From Tumebacillus_A lipolyticus (GTDB lineage: Bacteria > Bacillota > Bacilli > Tumebacillales > Tumebacillaceae): a DNA stretch of 64,000 bases. Where the stretch lies: contig NZ_JBHUIO010000008.1 in assembly GCF_042682745.1 (NCBI RefSeq), forward strand, positions 124,001 through 188,000, written 5' to 3'. The stretch's first letter is position 1. Every line of letters starts with the position of its first letter. Both the position numbers and the translations under genes were made by a program. Below are positions 16,775-24,447 of the stretch, one piece after another. Below the pieces are notes generated by a model. The model searched no databases, had not been told where the DNA came from, and saw only the letters and a list, made by a program, of their open reading frames with translations.

Positions 16775-17047
16775 TTACTCTCCTTGCTCAATCTCGCCTT
16801 TATACGCTTCCATCCCGCCGACCAAAATTTCTACCTGCTGATACCCTTCCTCTTCCAAGAGCACCTTCACTTGCGCGGCGCGCTTTCCCATCCGACAGAC
16901 GATCAAGATCTTATCGTCCAATTCGACATCTGACAGCGCATACGACAATTCTTGCAACCCGATATTTTTCGAACCTGGGATATGACCTGTTATGTATTCC
17001 TCTTCACTGCGGATGTCCAGCACGATCTTAGGCTCGTTGCTCATCAT
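16775..17047 (-). CDS. Single-domain rhodanese-like sulfurtransferase
   Basis: 90 residues from the ATG at 17047 (MMSNEPK), with AGGGG upstream. The fold marks are VLDIRSEEEYITGHIPGS and the active-site loop VCRMGKRA, with Cys as first residue, then GGMEAYKGEI at the end. Small rhodaneses of this type carry persulfide sulfur in the cytosol. The loop CRMGKR has the six-residue length of sulfur-handling rhodaneses. The gene stands alone, next to the clpP operator; physiological partner unknown. Confidence 0.9.
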   Translation of the reverse strand: MMSNEPKIVLDIRSEEEYITGHIPGSKNIGLQELSYALSDVELDDKILIVCRMGKRAAQVKVLLEEEGYQQVEILVGGMEAYKGEIEQGE

Positions 17048-17139
17048 GTTTCCCCTCTCGTACAAAAGCCCCTTGTGGAACACACAAGCGGGCTCTTTCA
17101 CAGATTCAGTTTGACCATTCAGGCATCGATTTAGACTGG

Positions 17140-17310
17140 CTATTTGAAACGAACTCCGTATTTCCCGCGATTGGTGCGATATAATTCCACTTCTTGCGGA
17201 GGTTGTTGCCCATAGATCCGCTTGTCACCTTCCACCCACATCACCGCGCAGTAGGCCTCGAACTTGCTGTCATACAATCCTGCCCAATAGACCCAAGACA
17301 AGTTCCTCAC
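17140..17310 (-). CDS. 56-residue aromatic-rich protein of unknown function
   Basis: A GTG at 17310 with GGAGAGAG upstream is the best start; a TTG at 17325 gives 61 residues. The product is rich in Tyr and Trp (LSWVYWAGLYDSKFEAYCAVMW) and has a compact beta pattern. It has no membrane span or signal peptide. It lies between two well-defined genes on the same strand and does not overlap them. Family not recognised. Confidence 0.5.
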   Translation of the reverse strand: MRNLSWVYWAGLYDSKFEAYCAVMWVEGDKRIYGQQPPQEVELYRTNRGKYGVRFK

Positions 17311-17429
17311 CTCTCTCCGTTTCAATCCTAAGCCTGCGAAAAGGTTCGATGATCGACCTTACATCGACCTTCCAGCCGAGGTCGAGCTTAGTGTTGCCGC
17401 AAGCGGAGAGAGCTAATCCTGACAGAAAA

Positions 17430-17458
17430 AACCTGCCCGAGCCGTTCCCGAGCAGGTT
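17430..17458 (-). terminator. Terminator of the isochorismatase-like gene
   Basis: On the minus strand AACCTGCTCGGG pairs with CTCGGGCAGGTT (two G-U pairs) around AACGG and is followed by six T residues. Confidence 0.88.
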
Positions 17459-17473
17459 CTGACCGAATAAATC

Positions 17474-17938
17474 TTAGACCCAGACGCGGCCGCCGCCGTT
17501 TGCCAGCACGTTCTCATCGCCCAGCACAAAGCGCATGATCGTCGTCGACTCCCAGCCTCTGGTCGAGAAAGAAGCGAGCAGACGTTCCAGCACCTGCACT
17601 TTGAACCCAGCGTCGAGCAAGTTGTACATCGTGGCAAGAACGGTCATGTCAGAGTCGACGCCGCCGAGGTGTACCGTGTCGATCTTGTTCTCCGCGAGCA
17701 GCTGTTTCACCTCGTCGTTGTACGCCGAGTAGCCGCGCTTCTCGACGATATGAGCTTTCGGATGCTTGAGGAGCAGCGTATCTTCGTTCTCGTTCTCCTC
17801 ATGCTTCCAATGCGTCAGGATGATCAGGTCATACTGATCGCCAGACTGGTCGAGGTATTTTTGACAGAGCGGATATATGTAATCCATGTTGCCGAGAAAA
17901 TCAGATTGAATATCGGTGATCAGCAATGCTTTTTTCAT
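17474..17938 (-). CDS. Isochorismatase-like (cysteine hydrolase) family protein lacking the catalytic Cys
   Basis: 154 residues. The family catalytic triad is Asp-Lys-Cys. Here Asp9 (LLITDIQSDF) and Lys67 (IVEKRGYSAY) are present, but the nucleophile position, normally in a GxxTDxCV motif, reads GGVDSDMTVLATM, that is Thr99 in place of Cys. The fold otherwise matches (parallel strands, LLDAGFKVQVL). It is therefore predicted to bind rather than hydrolyse, or to use another mechanism. Monocistronic with its own terminator. Substrate unknown. Confidence 0.85.
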   Translation of the reverse strand: MKKALLITDIQSDFLGNMDYIYPLCQKYLDQSGDQYDLIILTHWKHEENENEDTLLLKHPKAHIVEKRGYSAYNDEVKQLLAENKIDTVHLGGVDSDMTVLATMYNLLDAGFKVQVLERLLASFSTRGWESTTIMRFVLGDENVLANGGGRVWV

Positions 17939-18033
17939 GATCGACCCACACCTTTCCAGCAGTTCATATTCTTTTCTATGGTATCAAAAGAACAAGCAAG
18001 TTGTAAATTGGAGATTGTGGACAGTCTATGACG

Positions 18034-18312
18034 TTATTTTGTCGATTCGAGCCCTTCGACGATCTTTTGCAGCTCTCCTCTGATCATGCCTGCCATCGTC
18101 AGGCGGCCAAGCGCTTGTCCATGATGTCCGGTGATCTCGATGACTCCCTCGATCTCCTCCAGCGCTTCACCGAAGCCGCGCTCGATCAGGTCGGCGCGCA
18201 TGCCTTCGATCTGTTCGTGATTCTTCTTCATGCCCATCTTGGCTTGCGCGATGTATTCATCCATCGTTTCGATCAGCTTGAGAAGCTCTGCTCTGCGATC
18301 TGCCATGTGCAC
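18034..18312 (-). CDS. 92-residue helical protein of unknown function
   Basis: A GTG at 18312 is five bases from GGGAGGG; an ATG two codons on (MADRRAELLK) is an alternative. The protein is mostly charged helix in its first half (LLKLIETMDEYIAQAKMGMK), then a Gly- and His-containing linker and a second helix. No signal peptide or membrane span. Read alone before the LON-domain gene. Family not recognised. Confidence 0.6.
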   Translation of the reverse strand: MHMADRRAELLKLIETMDEYIAQAKMGMKKNHEQIEGMRADLIERGFGEALEEIEGVIEITGHHGQALGRLTMAGMIRGELQKIVEGLESTK

Positions 18313-18367
18313 GTTTCCCTCCCGTTTCCTATCGTGTCCCTTCTAAACGAAAACTATTATAACATAG

Positions 18368-19009
18368 TTACTTCCCCTGCGCTTCTCGGATCATCTCCGC
18401 CAGCTTCTCGGTCTCCTCTTCCAGCAGTTCGCGCACCAGCTCCAACCGCTTCCCGAGGTTGCGATTGAGCAAGATCGCCTGCTTCAGCTCCGGCTGAATG
18501 TGCAAAAAGGATGGGATCAGCCAGGAGAGGGTGACCGGGTCGCTCGGCAGATTGATCTTTTCGTAGGGATAGTGCAGGGCGATCGAGAGCAGCTTGTAGT
18601 AGCGCTGAAAGAGGGTACCCAGATCTGTCTGTTCGACAGAGGTGGAGACGAGCACATGCTCAGGTGCCGGTTCGTCCTCATACGGCTCGACCATCGCCGT
18701 CAAGCATTCTCCATCATAGGAGCTGGTCAAGATTCGAAAGCGGCCCTCGCCGCGCGTGGTGATCAGCATCCGCCCATCTTCCAGACGGGTCAGATTTTCA
18801 ATTCTGGCGACGGTGCCCACCTCTGCGGTCGTCGCACGTCCGCCCGACTCGTGGCCGGAGATGATCTGCACGACGCCAAACGGAACGTCATGCTCGACAC
18901 ACATCTCGATCATCGTTCTGTAGCGCGGCTCAAAGATGTGCAGCGGCAAGCTCCCCTGTGGATACAGCACCGTGTGCAGCGGAAACAGCTGCAACTGATA
19001 GGTCGACAT
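18368..19009 (-). CDS. LON peptidase substrate-binding-domain protein
   Basis: 213 residues from the ATG at 19009 (MSTYQLQLFPLHTVLYP), with AAAGGGGGG upstream; the longer open frame to 19120 lacks a ribosome site. The sequence FPLHTVLYPQGSLPLHIFEPRY, VGTVARIENL and RGEGRFRI is the pattern of the N-terminal domain of Lon. No AAA or protease domain follows, so this is a stand-alone LON-N protein, as is common in bacteria. The C-terminal half is helical. Such proteins probably bind proteins or ligands; the role is unknown. Confidence 0.88.
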   Translation of the reverse strand: MSTYQLQLFPLHTVLYPQGSLPLHIFEPRYRTMIEMCVEHDVPFGVVQIISGHESGGRATTAEVGTVARIENLTRLEDGRMLITTRGEGRFRILTSSYDGECLTAMVEPYEDEPAPEHVLVSTSVEQTDLGTLFQRYYKLLSIALHYPYEKINLPSDPVTLSWLIPSFLHIQPELKQAILLNRNLGKRLELVRELLEEETEKLAEMIREAQGK

Positions 19010-19158
19010 CCTGGATTCCCCCCTTTGTGAAGCGTCGCTTGTCAAATCTCTTCCAATTATAAACCCTTGACGACAGGACTTGTAGAAGCAGATCGAAAAT
19101 CGTACTATGGTAACGTGCATTCCAAAACAGATACCAAGGAAGATGAGGTGTTCCTTCT

Positions 19159-19431
19159 ATGTATATCAACATGTATGACGAACAAGAAGAGACGATGACC
19201 CGCTTTGTCGGCTTCGTCGGCAATCACCGCTGGGACCTGGCGATCACGCAAACCAAACATTTTTATGGCAAGAGCCTCGTCATCAACATTCAATCGGGGC
19301 GCAGCGCCATCCTCGACAAGGACGATCTTTCCGAAGACAAAGTGCACCTGCTCGCCGAGCAGTTCGCCCTGTCTGATGAAGAAGAGGTACAAGAGCTGGC
19401 CGAGTTCCTGCTCGCCAACTTGCCACAATAA
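19159..19431 (+). CDS. DUF3055-like small protein
   Basis: 90 residues. The pattern (YDEQEETMTRFVGFVG, FYGKSLVINIQSGRSAIL, EDEVHLLAEQF-like helix, EEEVQELAEFLLANLP) resembles the Bacillus DUF3055 family as I remember it; a profile search would settle this. It is soluble and acidic at the C-terminus. A short spaced ribosome site (GATGAGGTGTTCC) lies upstream. Promoter and regulation are not evident. Function unknown in the family. Confidence 0.7.
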   Translation: MYINMYDEQEETMTRFVGFVGNHRWDLAITQTKHFYGKSLVINIQSGRSAILDKDDLSEDKVHLLAEQFALSDEEEVQELAEFLLANLPQ

Positions 19432-19434
19432 GCA

Positions 19435-19470
19435 AAAGGCATGTCTTTCGATTCGAAACGACATGCCTTT
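19435..19470. terminator. Terminator between convergent genes
   Basis: AAAGGCATGTC pairs perfectly with GACATGCCTTT around a 14-base loop and is followed by CTTTCTTT on the plus strand. Confidence 0.85.
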
Positions 19471-19537
19471 CTTTATGGACAAGGATGATAGAGATCGCTC
19501 CAGCCGGCGGCAATATCTCCACCACGCTCCCGCTCAT

Positions 19538-19993
19538 TCATTCTCCGCCAAGAATGTCAGCATAGCGCTCTTGGATGTGCTCGACAACCTCGCGGTACTC
19601 ATCTTCGTCGGTGATGTTGGACAGCTCATAATCGCCGGTGCCGGTCGCAGCAGCTCGGAAGAAGACCAGCTCCTGATTCACCAAGTTCTCGCGATCATAG
19701 TAGAGCGCATACTCTTTGCGCTGCCACGTAAAATAAGCCCCGAGCGCATAGCGCCCTTCGCGATGCTCCTCATTGACCTGCACGAAGAAGATCGACGTGA
19801 TGATCTCCTTGATCTGCTCAATGTACAGTTCACCAGGGTACTCCAGTATGTATGTTCCATCCTCATCCTGTTCGTCGATGCGGAAGATCTCCTTTTTCTC
19901 ATCGCGTTCAAAGTCGATCATCAGCAGATGAACGTCCTCGTGGAAAAACGCATATTCACGGCCTTTTAAAAACCGAAAGTTGTGATGTTCCAA
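19538..19993 (-). CDS. DUF1292-family protein with N-terminal extension
   Basis: 151 residues from the TTG at 19993, which has AAAGGAG eight bases upstream; the GTG at 20002 overlaps that site. The C-terminal half (YALYYDRENLVNQELVFFRA, ITDEDEYREVVEHIQERY) has the two-strand and helix pattern of DUF1292/YrzB proteins. The N-terminal half repeats a similar strand pattern. Very acidic. Another DUF1292 protein is encoded at 21372. No known function. Confidence 0.7.
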   Translation of the reverse strand: MEHHNFRFLKGREYAFFHEDVHLLMIDFERDEKKEIFRIDEQDEDGTYILEYPGELYIEQIKEIITSIFFVQVNEEHREGRYALGAYFTWQRKEYALYYDRENLVNQELVFFRAAATGTGDYELSNITDEDEYREVVEHIQERYADILGGE

Positions 19994-20018
19994 GCGTGAC
20001 ACTCCTTTCTGGGAAAAA

Positions 20019-20046
20019 CAGCAGGGCTGCTTGCACGGCCCTGCTG
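20019..20046 (-). terminator. Terminator of the 39-residue membrane peptide gene
   Basis: On the minus strand CAGCAGGGC pairs with GCCCTGCTG around a ten-base loop and is followed by TTTTTCCC. Confidence 0.85.
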
Positions 20047-20060
20047 CTCAGAGGTTGGGA

Positions 20061-20180
20061 TTAATTTTCCCAGGATTCGTATTGCTTCCGAACTGCTTTC
20101 TCGGTGTTTTCCTTCGTAATCGAAGCACACATGAAGAGCAGTGCGAAAACTGCGGCTACGGCAGCGATCGTTCCGATCAT
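20061..20180 (-). CDS. 39-residue single-span membrane peptide
   Basis: The ATG at 20180 has AAAGGGGGCG about nine bases upstream. The product starts MIGTIAAVAAVFALLFMCAS, a membrane helix or uncleaved signal, and ends in a charged tail (KENTEKAVRKQYESWEN). It has its own terminator 15 bases past the stop. It is too short for automatic calling but has all signs of a real gene. Function unknown. Confidence 0.65.
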   Translation of the reverse strand: MIGTIAAVAAVFALLFMCASITKENTEKAVRKQYESWEN

Positions 20181-20338
20181 CGCGCGTCGCCCCCTTTCCA
20201 ATCTTTCATATACCCTTTACAAGAAAGCGCTATACATATACCCCCTTTAGCATAAAAAAACCCCCGTACTGCGTCAAGTGAATATCTCTTGAACAAAATC
20301 GCAGAAACTAGCGAAGATACGCAAAGGGGGTTCTTTTG

Positions 20339-20617
20339 ATGAGTCAAGCACCGCAGATCTTTCAAAAAAAGGTCGGCCACATCGAACAGTCGACGCGCAG
20401 CCTGATCAACACCGCTCTGTACTATCTGAACGATCCGAGCCTGCCCGACTCGCTTCCGAACGCGCGCCGCTGTCTGGAGACGGCCAAATACGTGCTCGAA
20501 GGCATCTACATGCCGTCTTCGCCAGCTGAGACGAGCGAACCGCTGGCACATGCTGCTGAGCAGAGCTGGCCGCACGGGATCATCGAAAGCTTTGGATTTG
20601 TGAACAACACCGACTGA
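20339..20617 (+). CDS. 92-residue helical protein of unknown function
   Basis: The ATG at 20339 is eight bases after GGGGG. The protein is helical (FQKKVGHIEQSTRSLINTAL, LPNARRCLETAKYVLEGIYM), without a membrane span or signal peptide. Its Shine-Dalgarno sequence could be masked by pairing with an upstream CCCCC segment. A terminator follows directly. Family not recognised. Confidence 0.65.
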   Translation: MSQAPQIFQKKVGHIEQSTRSLINTALYYLNDPSLPDSLPNARRCLETAKYVLEGIYMPSSPAETSEPLAHAAEQSWPHGIIESFGFVNNTD

Positions 20618-20625
20618 ATCGCTCA

Positions 20626-20650
20626 CCCCACATTTGCGACAAATGTGGGG
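20626..20650 (+). terminator. Terminator after the 92-residue protein gene
   Basis: CCCCACATTTG pairs perfectly with CAAATGTGGGG around CGA and is followed by TTTCGTCTAT. Confidence 0.88.
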
Positions 20651-20690
20651 TTTCGTCTATAATAGGGGAAGGAGAAAAGGAGGCTTTACG

Positions 20691-20888
20691 ATGTCGATAC
20701 TCAATCGTTACTTTTTCTACGCGATCTGTTTCATTCTGGTGATCGTCGGAATCGTTTCGCAATCATATACCCTTCTCGCCCTCTCTTTTGTCGCCGGTAC
20801 GATCGTCGGTCTGATCACCGAGTACTATGACAACCGTCGCGATGAGAAGTTTAAGCACCTCAACGCCAACCACCAATACAAGCACTAA
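20691..20888 (+). CDS. Small two-span membrane protein
   Basis: 65 residues from the ATG at 20691 (AAAGGAGGCTTTACG upstream). Two hydrophobic helices (FFYAICFILVIVGIV and YTLLALSFVAGTIVGLI) are joined by a short turn. A charged tail (EYYDNRRDEKFKHLNANHQ) follows. A TATAAT at about 20659 is a likely -10. Located between two terminators, so monocistronic. Function unknown. Confidence 0.75.
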   Translation: MSILNRYFFYAICFILVIVGIVSQSYTLLALSFVAGTIVGLITEYYDNRRDEKFKHLNANHQYKH

Positions 20889-20893
20889 GCAGC

Positions 20894-20920
20894 ATCCACA
20901 TCCCGTTTCGGGGTGTGGAT
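20894..20920 (+). terminator. Terminator after the two-span membrane protein gene
   Basis: ATCCACATCCC and GGGGTGTGGAT pair around GTTTC, followed by TCTTT. Confidence 0.75.
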
Positions 20921-20944
20921 TCTTTCAGACAGGAGGGTCTTGAT

Positions 20945-21301
20945 ATGACCACACTCGACCGCAACGAAATCTGGGCACAGGCATTCGAACTCGGGGAGAT
21001 GATCCTGCGCACGCCAGAGGTCGATCACTATAAACAGTGCGAGCAGGCGATGCTCACCCATCCGGAGCTAGGTGCCAAGGTCTCCAAGTTCAAAGAGATG
21101 CAAGAGCAGTATGATCGGCTGGCCGAATACTCGCAAGGCGCGCATCTGGACGGCCTGCGCAAAGATATGAAACAGCTTCAGGCGGAGCTCGACACCTATC
21201 CGGAAGTTCAGGCGTACAAACAGGCGATGCAGACGGTGGATGATCTGCTGAAAGCGGTCACCGACAAGATCGCCGCCACCATCGTGGAAAAGTCTTCCTG
21301 A
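20945..21301 (+). CDS. ricA: RicA/YmcA-like member of the YlbF/YmcA family
   Basis: 118 residues from the ATG at 20945 (CAGGAGGGTCTTGAT upstream). The protein is entirely helical: DRNEIWAQAFELGEMILRTP, then a middle helix, then LQAELDTYPEVQAYKQAMQ and VDDLLKAVTDKIA. This C-terminal pattern is closest to YmcA (RicA), which with RicF and RicT forms the Fe-S-containing complex that stimulates RNase Y-dependent mRNA maturation and influences sporulation, competence and biofilm formation in B. subtilis. The C-terminal Cys-containing tail of B. subtilis RicA is missing here, so the subfamily is not certain. Confidence 0.72.
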   Translation: MTTLDRNEIWAQAFELGEMILRTPEVDHYKQCEQAMLTHPELGAKVSKFKEMQEQYDRLAEYSQGAHLDGLRKDMKQLQAELDTYPEVQAYKQAMQTVDDLLKAVTDKIAATIVEKSS

Positions 21302-21371
21302 ATTTGACGAGGAAAATCGAGCATGCTATTATTATCCAAGACTTTTACCTAAGGAAGAGAGGGATCACCTC

Positions 21372-21662
21372 ATGTCCGAACACGAACATGTGCATGACGA
21401 GAACTGCAATCACGAGCATGAAGAAGTCGTTATCCTGACAGATGACGAGGGCAACGAGCGTGAATTTATCATCGTTGAGACCATGCAAGTAGAAGAGCAG
21501 CACTACGCGATCCTCGTTGCAGCTGACGGCACTGATGATGACGGCTTCATCATGCGTATCGAAGAAGATGAAGAGGGCGAAGAGTACCTGATCGACATCG
21601 AAGATGAGCAAGAGTGGAACCGTGTCGTCGCAGCCTACGAAAAGATGGCTGACCAAGAGTAA
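21372..21662 (+). CDS. DUF1292-family (YrzB-like) acidic protein
   Basis: 96 residues, extremely acidic. A His-rich N-terminus (EHEHVHDENCNHEHEE) precedes the DUF1292 core (VVILTDDEGNEREFIIVETM, HYAILVAAD, YLIDIEDEQEWNRVVAAYEKM). The His/Cys/Glu cluster could bind metal. YrzB-type proteins are conserved in Firmicutes, and their genes often lie near ruvX and yrzL, but those are not here. The start ATG has GAGAGGGATCACCTC upstream. Function unknown. Confidence 0.88.
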   Translation: MSEHEHVHDENCNHEHEEVVILTDDEGNEREFIIVETMQVEEQHYAILVAADGTDDDGFIMRIEEDEEGEEYLIDIEDEQEWNRVVAAYEKMADQE

Positions 21663-21669
21663 TCGAAAT

Positions 21670-21691
21670 GCCACTGTTTTCGAACAGTGGC
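21670..21691 (+). terminator. Terminator of the DUF1292 gene
   Basis: GCCACTGTT pairs with AACAGTGGC around TTCG, followed by TTTTTC. Confidence 0.88.
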
Positions 21692-21730
21692 TTTTTCATA
21701 TCGAAAACGCCTTAAAGGGGACCAAGATCC

Positions 21731-22984
21731 ATGAAGTACGACTGCATCGTCATCGGCGGTGGACCGTCCGGCCTGATGGCTGCGATCTCAGCCGGCCTGC
21801 ATGGCGCCAGAGTGCTGTTGCTGGAAAAAGGAGATCGGCTCGGACGCAAATTGCTCATCTCCGGCGGCGGGCGCTGCAACGTGACGAACAACAAGGAGAT
21901 CGACGAGCTGATCCAGCACATTCCGGGCAACGGCCGCTTCATGTACGGGCCGTTTTCTGTGTTCAACAACCGTGACATCGTCCGCTTCTTCGAAGAGCTG
22001 GGCATCCGGTTGAAAGAGGAAGACCGCGGACGCATGTTCCCCGTCTCCGACAAGGCCAAGTCTGTGCTGGACGCATTGCTGACCAAGATGCGCGACTTGG
22101 ACGTTGTGATCAAGACGAACACTGCGGTCGCCTCCGTGCGCTACGAGCAGGGTGCCGTCGCAGGGGTCAAGCTCCGCGGCGGCGAGCAGATCGATGCCCC
22201 CGCCGTGATCATCGCATCGGGCGGCATGTCGGTGCCGAAGACCGGGTCGACCGGAGACGGATACGCTTGGGCGCGCGCTGCCGGACACACGATCACCGAT
22301 CTGTATCCGACCGAAGTTCCGATCCGATCCAAAGAGCCGTGGATCAAGGAATTGCAAGGGCTGTCTCTGCGCCACATCGTGCTGACCGTCCAGAATGCAA
22401 AAGGGAAGAAGATCATCGCCCATGAAGGCGATATGATCTTCACTCATTTTGGCATTTCCGGGCCTGCTGTGCTTCGCTGTTCGCAGTTTGTCGTCAAAGA
22501 GTTGAAAAAGGGCGCGACCGCCGTACAGCTGCAGCTCGACCTTTTCCCCGAGCAGAAACTGGAGGATCTCCAGGCTGAGCTGTACCGCCGAGCAGAAGCG
22601 GAGCCGAAAAAAGCGTTCAAAAACGTGATCAAAGGATTTATCCCTGAGCGCATGATTCCGCTCCTGCTGGCCAAGTCGGAGCTGGACGAAGACACCACGT
22701 TCGCCAACCTGCCGAAAAAACCGCTCGCAACCTTGGCCGAACTGCTCAAAGCGCTACCGATCTCCGCCAGCGGCACGCTTTCGATCGAGGAAGCGTTCAT
22801 CACCGGAGGTGGCGTACACCTGAAAGAGGTGACGCCGAGCACGATGCAATCGAAGCTGATGCCCGGCCTTTTCTTCAGCGGCGAGATTCTCGACCTGCAC
22901 GGGTATACTGGTGGCTTCAACATCACCGTCGCCTTCTCCACCGGCTATGTCGCTGGCAAGAGCGCAGCCGAATCATACGCCTAG
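21731..22984 (+). CDS. HI0933/YtfP-family FAD-dependent flavoprotein
   Basis: 417 residues. The N-terminal dinucleotide-binding motif is CIVIGGGPSGLMAAISAG, followed by the family mark LGRKLLISGGGRCNVTN. The C-terminal FAD contact is GLFFSGEILDLHGYTGGFNI, with TGGVHLKEV before it. Related BaiN proteins reduce bile acids or act on tRNA-linked dihydrouridine biology, but the reaction of this branch is uncertain. The start has AAAGGGG about ten bases upstream. A terminator follows immediately. Confidence 0.9.
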   Translation: MKYDCIVIGGGPSGLMAAISAGLHGARVLLLEKGDRLGRKLLISGGGRCNVTNNKEIDELIQHIPGNGRFMYGPFSVFNNRDIVRFFEELGIRLKEEDRGRMFPVSDKAKSVLDALLTKMRDLDVVIKTNTAVASVRYEQGAVAGVKLRGGEQIDAPAVIIASGGMSVPKTGSTGDGYAWARAAGHTITDLYPTEVPIRSKEPWIKELQGLSLRHIVLTVQNAKGKKIIAHEGDMIFTHFGISGPAVLRCSQFVVKELKKGATAVQLQLDLFPEQKLEDLQAELYRRAEAEPKKAFKNVIKGFIPERMIPLLLAKSELDEDTTFANLPKKPLATLAELLKALPISASGTLSIEEAFITGGGVHLKEVTPSTMQSKLMPGLFFSGEILDLHGYTGGFNITVAFSTGYVAGKSAAESYA

Positions 22985-22986
22985 CA

Positions 22987-23016
22987 AAAAGCCCCGTTCC
23001 TCTAGGAACGGGGCTT
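22987..23016. terminator. Terminator between convergent genes
   Basis: AAAAAGCCCCGTTCC pairs with GGAACGGGGCTTT around TCTA, so it can act in both directions. Confidence 0.85.
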
Positions 23017-23036
23017 TGTCAGCTTCAGCAATTATA

Positions 23037-24287
23037 TCAGGAGCGCTCTGTGTGCGATTCGAGCTCCGCCGCACCCTTCGGCTCGCGGATCGGCGCGAGG
23101 TTGCCCAGCAGGATCACCAGCGCACAAACGCCGAAGATCACCGTCATCGAAGTGGTCGAAAGGCCTTCCCAGCCGAACGATGCGATCAGCGCCACCGCAC
23201 CGATGATCAGCAGATCGAACATCGAGTCTGCGATCGACAGCAGCGACAGCGTGGTCGCCCGGCTGCCCGACGGTATATATCCGTTCACCAGATGCGAATA
23301 CAGCGGGTAGCGCACCGTGCGCGCGATGCGAAGCACGAAATAGACTGTGATCGCCACCGCTAAACTGCTCTGCACAAACGTGGCAATCAGCACCATCAGG
23401 AACGAGAGCAGCCCGGTCACCCGCATCAGCGACAAGCGGGAGAACCGATCGGTCAACCAGTCGATCTTGCGCGACAAGAAGAGCGCGAGCAACGCGCCTC
23501 CCGCATAGAGCAGGCCGAGCCACTCGACAGGAAGGCCCGCTTGATTTAAAAACGGTTGCTCAAACTTCCCGAAGACGACCACGGTCGGGATGAACACGAC
23601 CGTAAAGTTGATGAAGAGCTTGATCAGATCTGGAGTCTTTCTGATCAGATTCCACCCGTTGCGCACATGCTGAAACGGATTGTCGCGGAATCCTTCCTCC
23701 TGATCGCTGTTGACGATTCGCATCATCAACAGCAGCTGCACCGCCTGTGCGATCAAACCTAACAGAATCAGCAGGCGAAACTGATCTTCTGCCAGATCAC
23801 GCGCCCAATAAGCACCAAACAGCGTCGTGACGATCGCCGGAACATAGATGGCAGACGAGATCTTGCCCATCACACCGCTCATCTCATCTGAACGGCCTTC
23901 CTGCTTCAGCGACTCGTAGACGAGCGCTTCCTCCGCCCCCGAGAAAAAGGTGACAGCGATTCCGCTCAAGACGTTGCTCAGACAGAAGAGCAACAGGCTG
24001 TCGGCGAAGAACAGCACGACGGTGCTCATCATCGCGACGAACGTGCCGACCAAAAAGGACGCTTTCGCCCCAAAGCGGTCTGCCACCACACCGGTTGGCA
24101 CTTCAAACAGCAAGACAGAACTGCACCAACACAAGGTGATCCACAGCACACCCGCTTCGGACAACCCCCGTTCGAAATAGAACAGCGTCAAGATCGGCTC
24201 TAAAAAATTGACGCTGCCAAACAGAGTGGCCCAAAAGATGATGCGAATATTGTGGTCTGCACGCGAGCACATTTGTAATTGATTCAT
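23037..24287 (-). CDS. MFS transporter, probable drug exporter under leader-peptide control
   Basis: 416 residues with twelve hydrophobic segments. The loop 2-3 motif is GVVADRFGAKASFLVG, an MFS motif-A variant, preceded by SSVLLFEVPTG; the second half has KIDWLTDRFSR. The protein resembles multidrug or metabolite exporters; its substrate is unknown. The ATG has AGGAGG with nine bases spacing, and that site lies in the third of three segments that can pair alternatively. A 13-residue leader peptide is encoded upstream. This suggests induction by a translation-targeting compound, perhaps also the substrate of the pump. Confidence 0.88.
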   Translation of the reverse strand: MNQLQMCSRADHNIRIIFWATLFGSVNFLEPILTLFYFERGLSEAGVLWITLCWCSSVLLFEVPTGVVADRFGAKASFLVGTFVAMMSTVVLFFADSLLLFCLSNVLSGIAVTFFSGAEEALVYESLKQEGRSDEMSGVMGKISSAIYVPAIVTTLFGAYWARDLAEDQFRLLILLGLIAQAVQLLLMMRIVNSDQEEGFRDNPFQHVRNGWNLIRKTPDLIKLFINFTVVFIPTVVVFGKFEQPFLNQAGLPVEWLGLLYAGGALLALFLSRKIDWLTDRFSRLSLMRVTGLLSFLMVLIATFVQSSLAVAITVYFVLRIARTVRYPLYSHLVNGYIPSGSRATTLSLLSIADSMFDLLIIGAVALIASFGWEGLSTTSMTVIFGVCALVILLGNLAPIREPKGAAELESHTERS

Positions 24288-24296
24288 CGACTACTT

Positions 24297-24373
24297 CCTC
24301 CTGTTTCGGAACGATTTTCATCAATCCCTCCGAAAAACAGGTACTGCTATTCATCTCATCCTGTTTTCGGAGG
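24297..24373 (-). promoter_or_regulatory. Leader RNA with three mutually exclusive pairing segments
   Basis: On the minus strand, segment 1 (24360-24373) CCTCCGAAAACAGG, segment 2 (24327-24341) CCTGTTTTTCGGAGG and segment 3 (24297-24310) TCCGAAACAGGAGG are arranged in order. Segment 2 can pair with 1 (about 14 pairs) or with 3 (about 12 pairs, a two-base bulge). Segment 3 contains the Shine-Dalgarno site of the MFS gene. Confidence 0.75.
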
Positions 24374-24415
24374 TTATTTGCTTGCTACCTCAGATACCGG
24401 ATTGTGGATTGACAT
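24374..24415 (-). CDS. Leader peptide, 13 residues (MSIHNPVSEVASK)
   Basis: The ATG at 24415 is nine bases after AAAGGAGG, a stronger site than most genes here. The TAA stop directly abuts pairing segment 1 of the leader RNA. Leader peptides of this size before ermC, cat and several efflux genes sense ribosome stalling. Here a ribosome paused near the end would cover segment 1 and leave segment 2 free. The direction of the response is not obvious from pairing alone. Confidence 0.75.
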   Translation of the reverse strand: MSIHNPVSEVASK

Positions 24416-24447
24416 GTTGAAATTCCTCCTTTTGCGTAATAGCTTCT

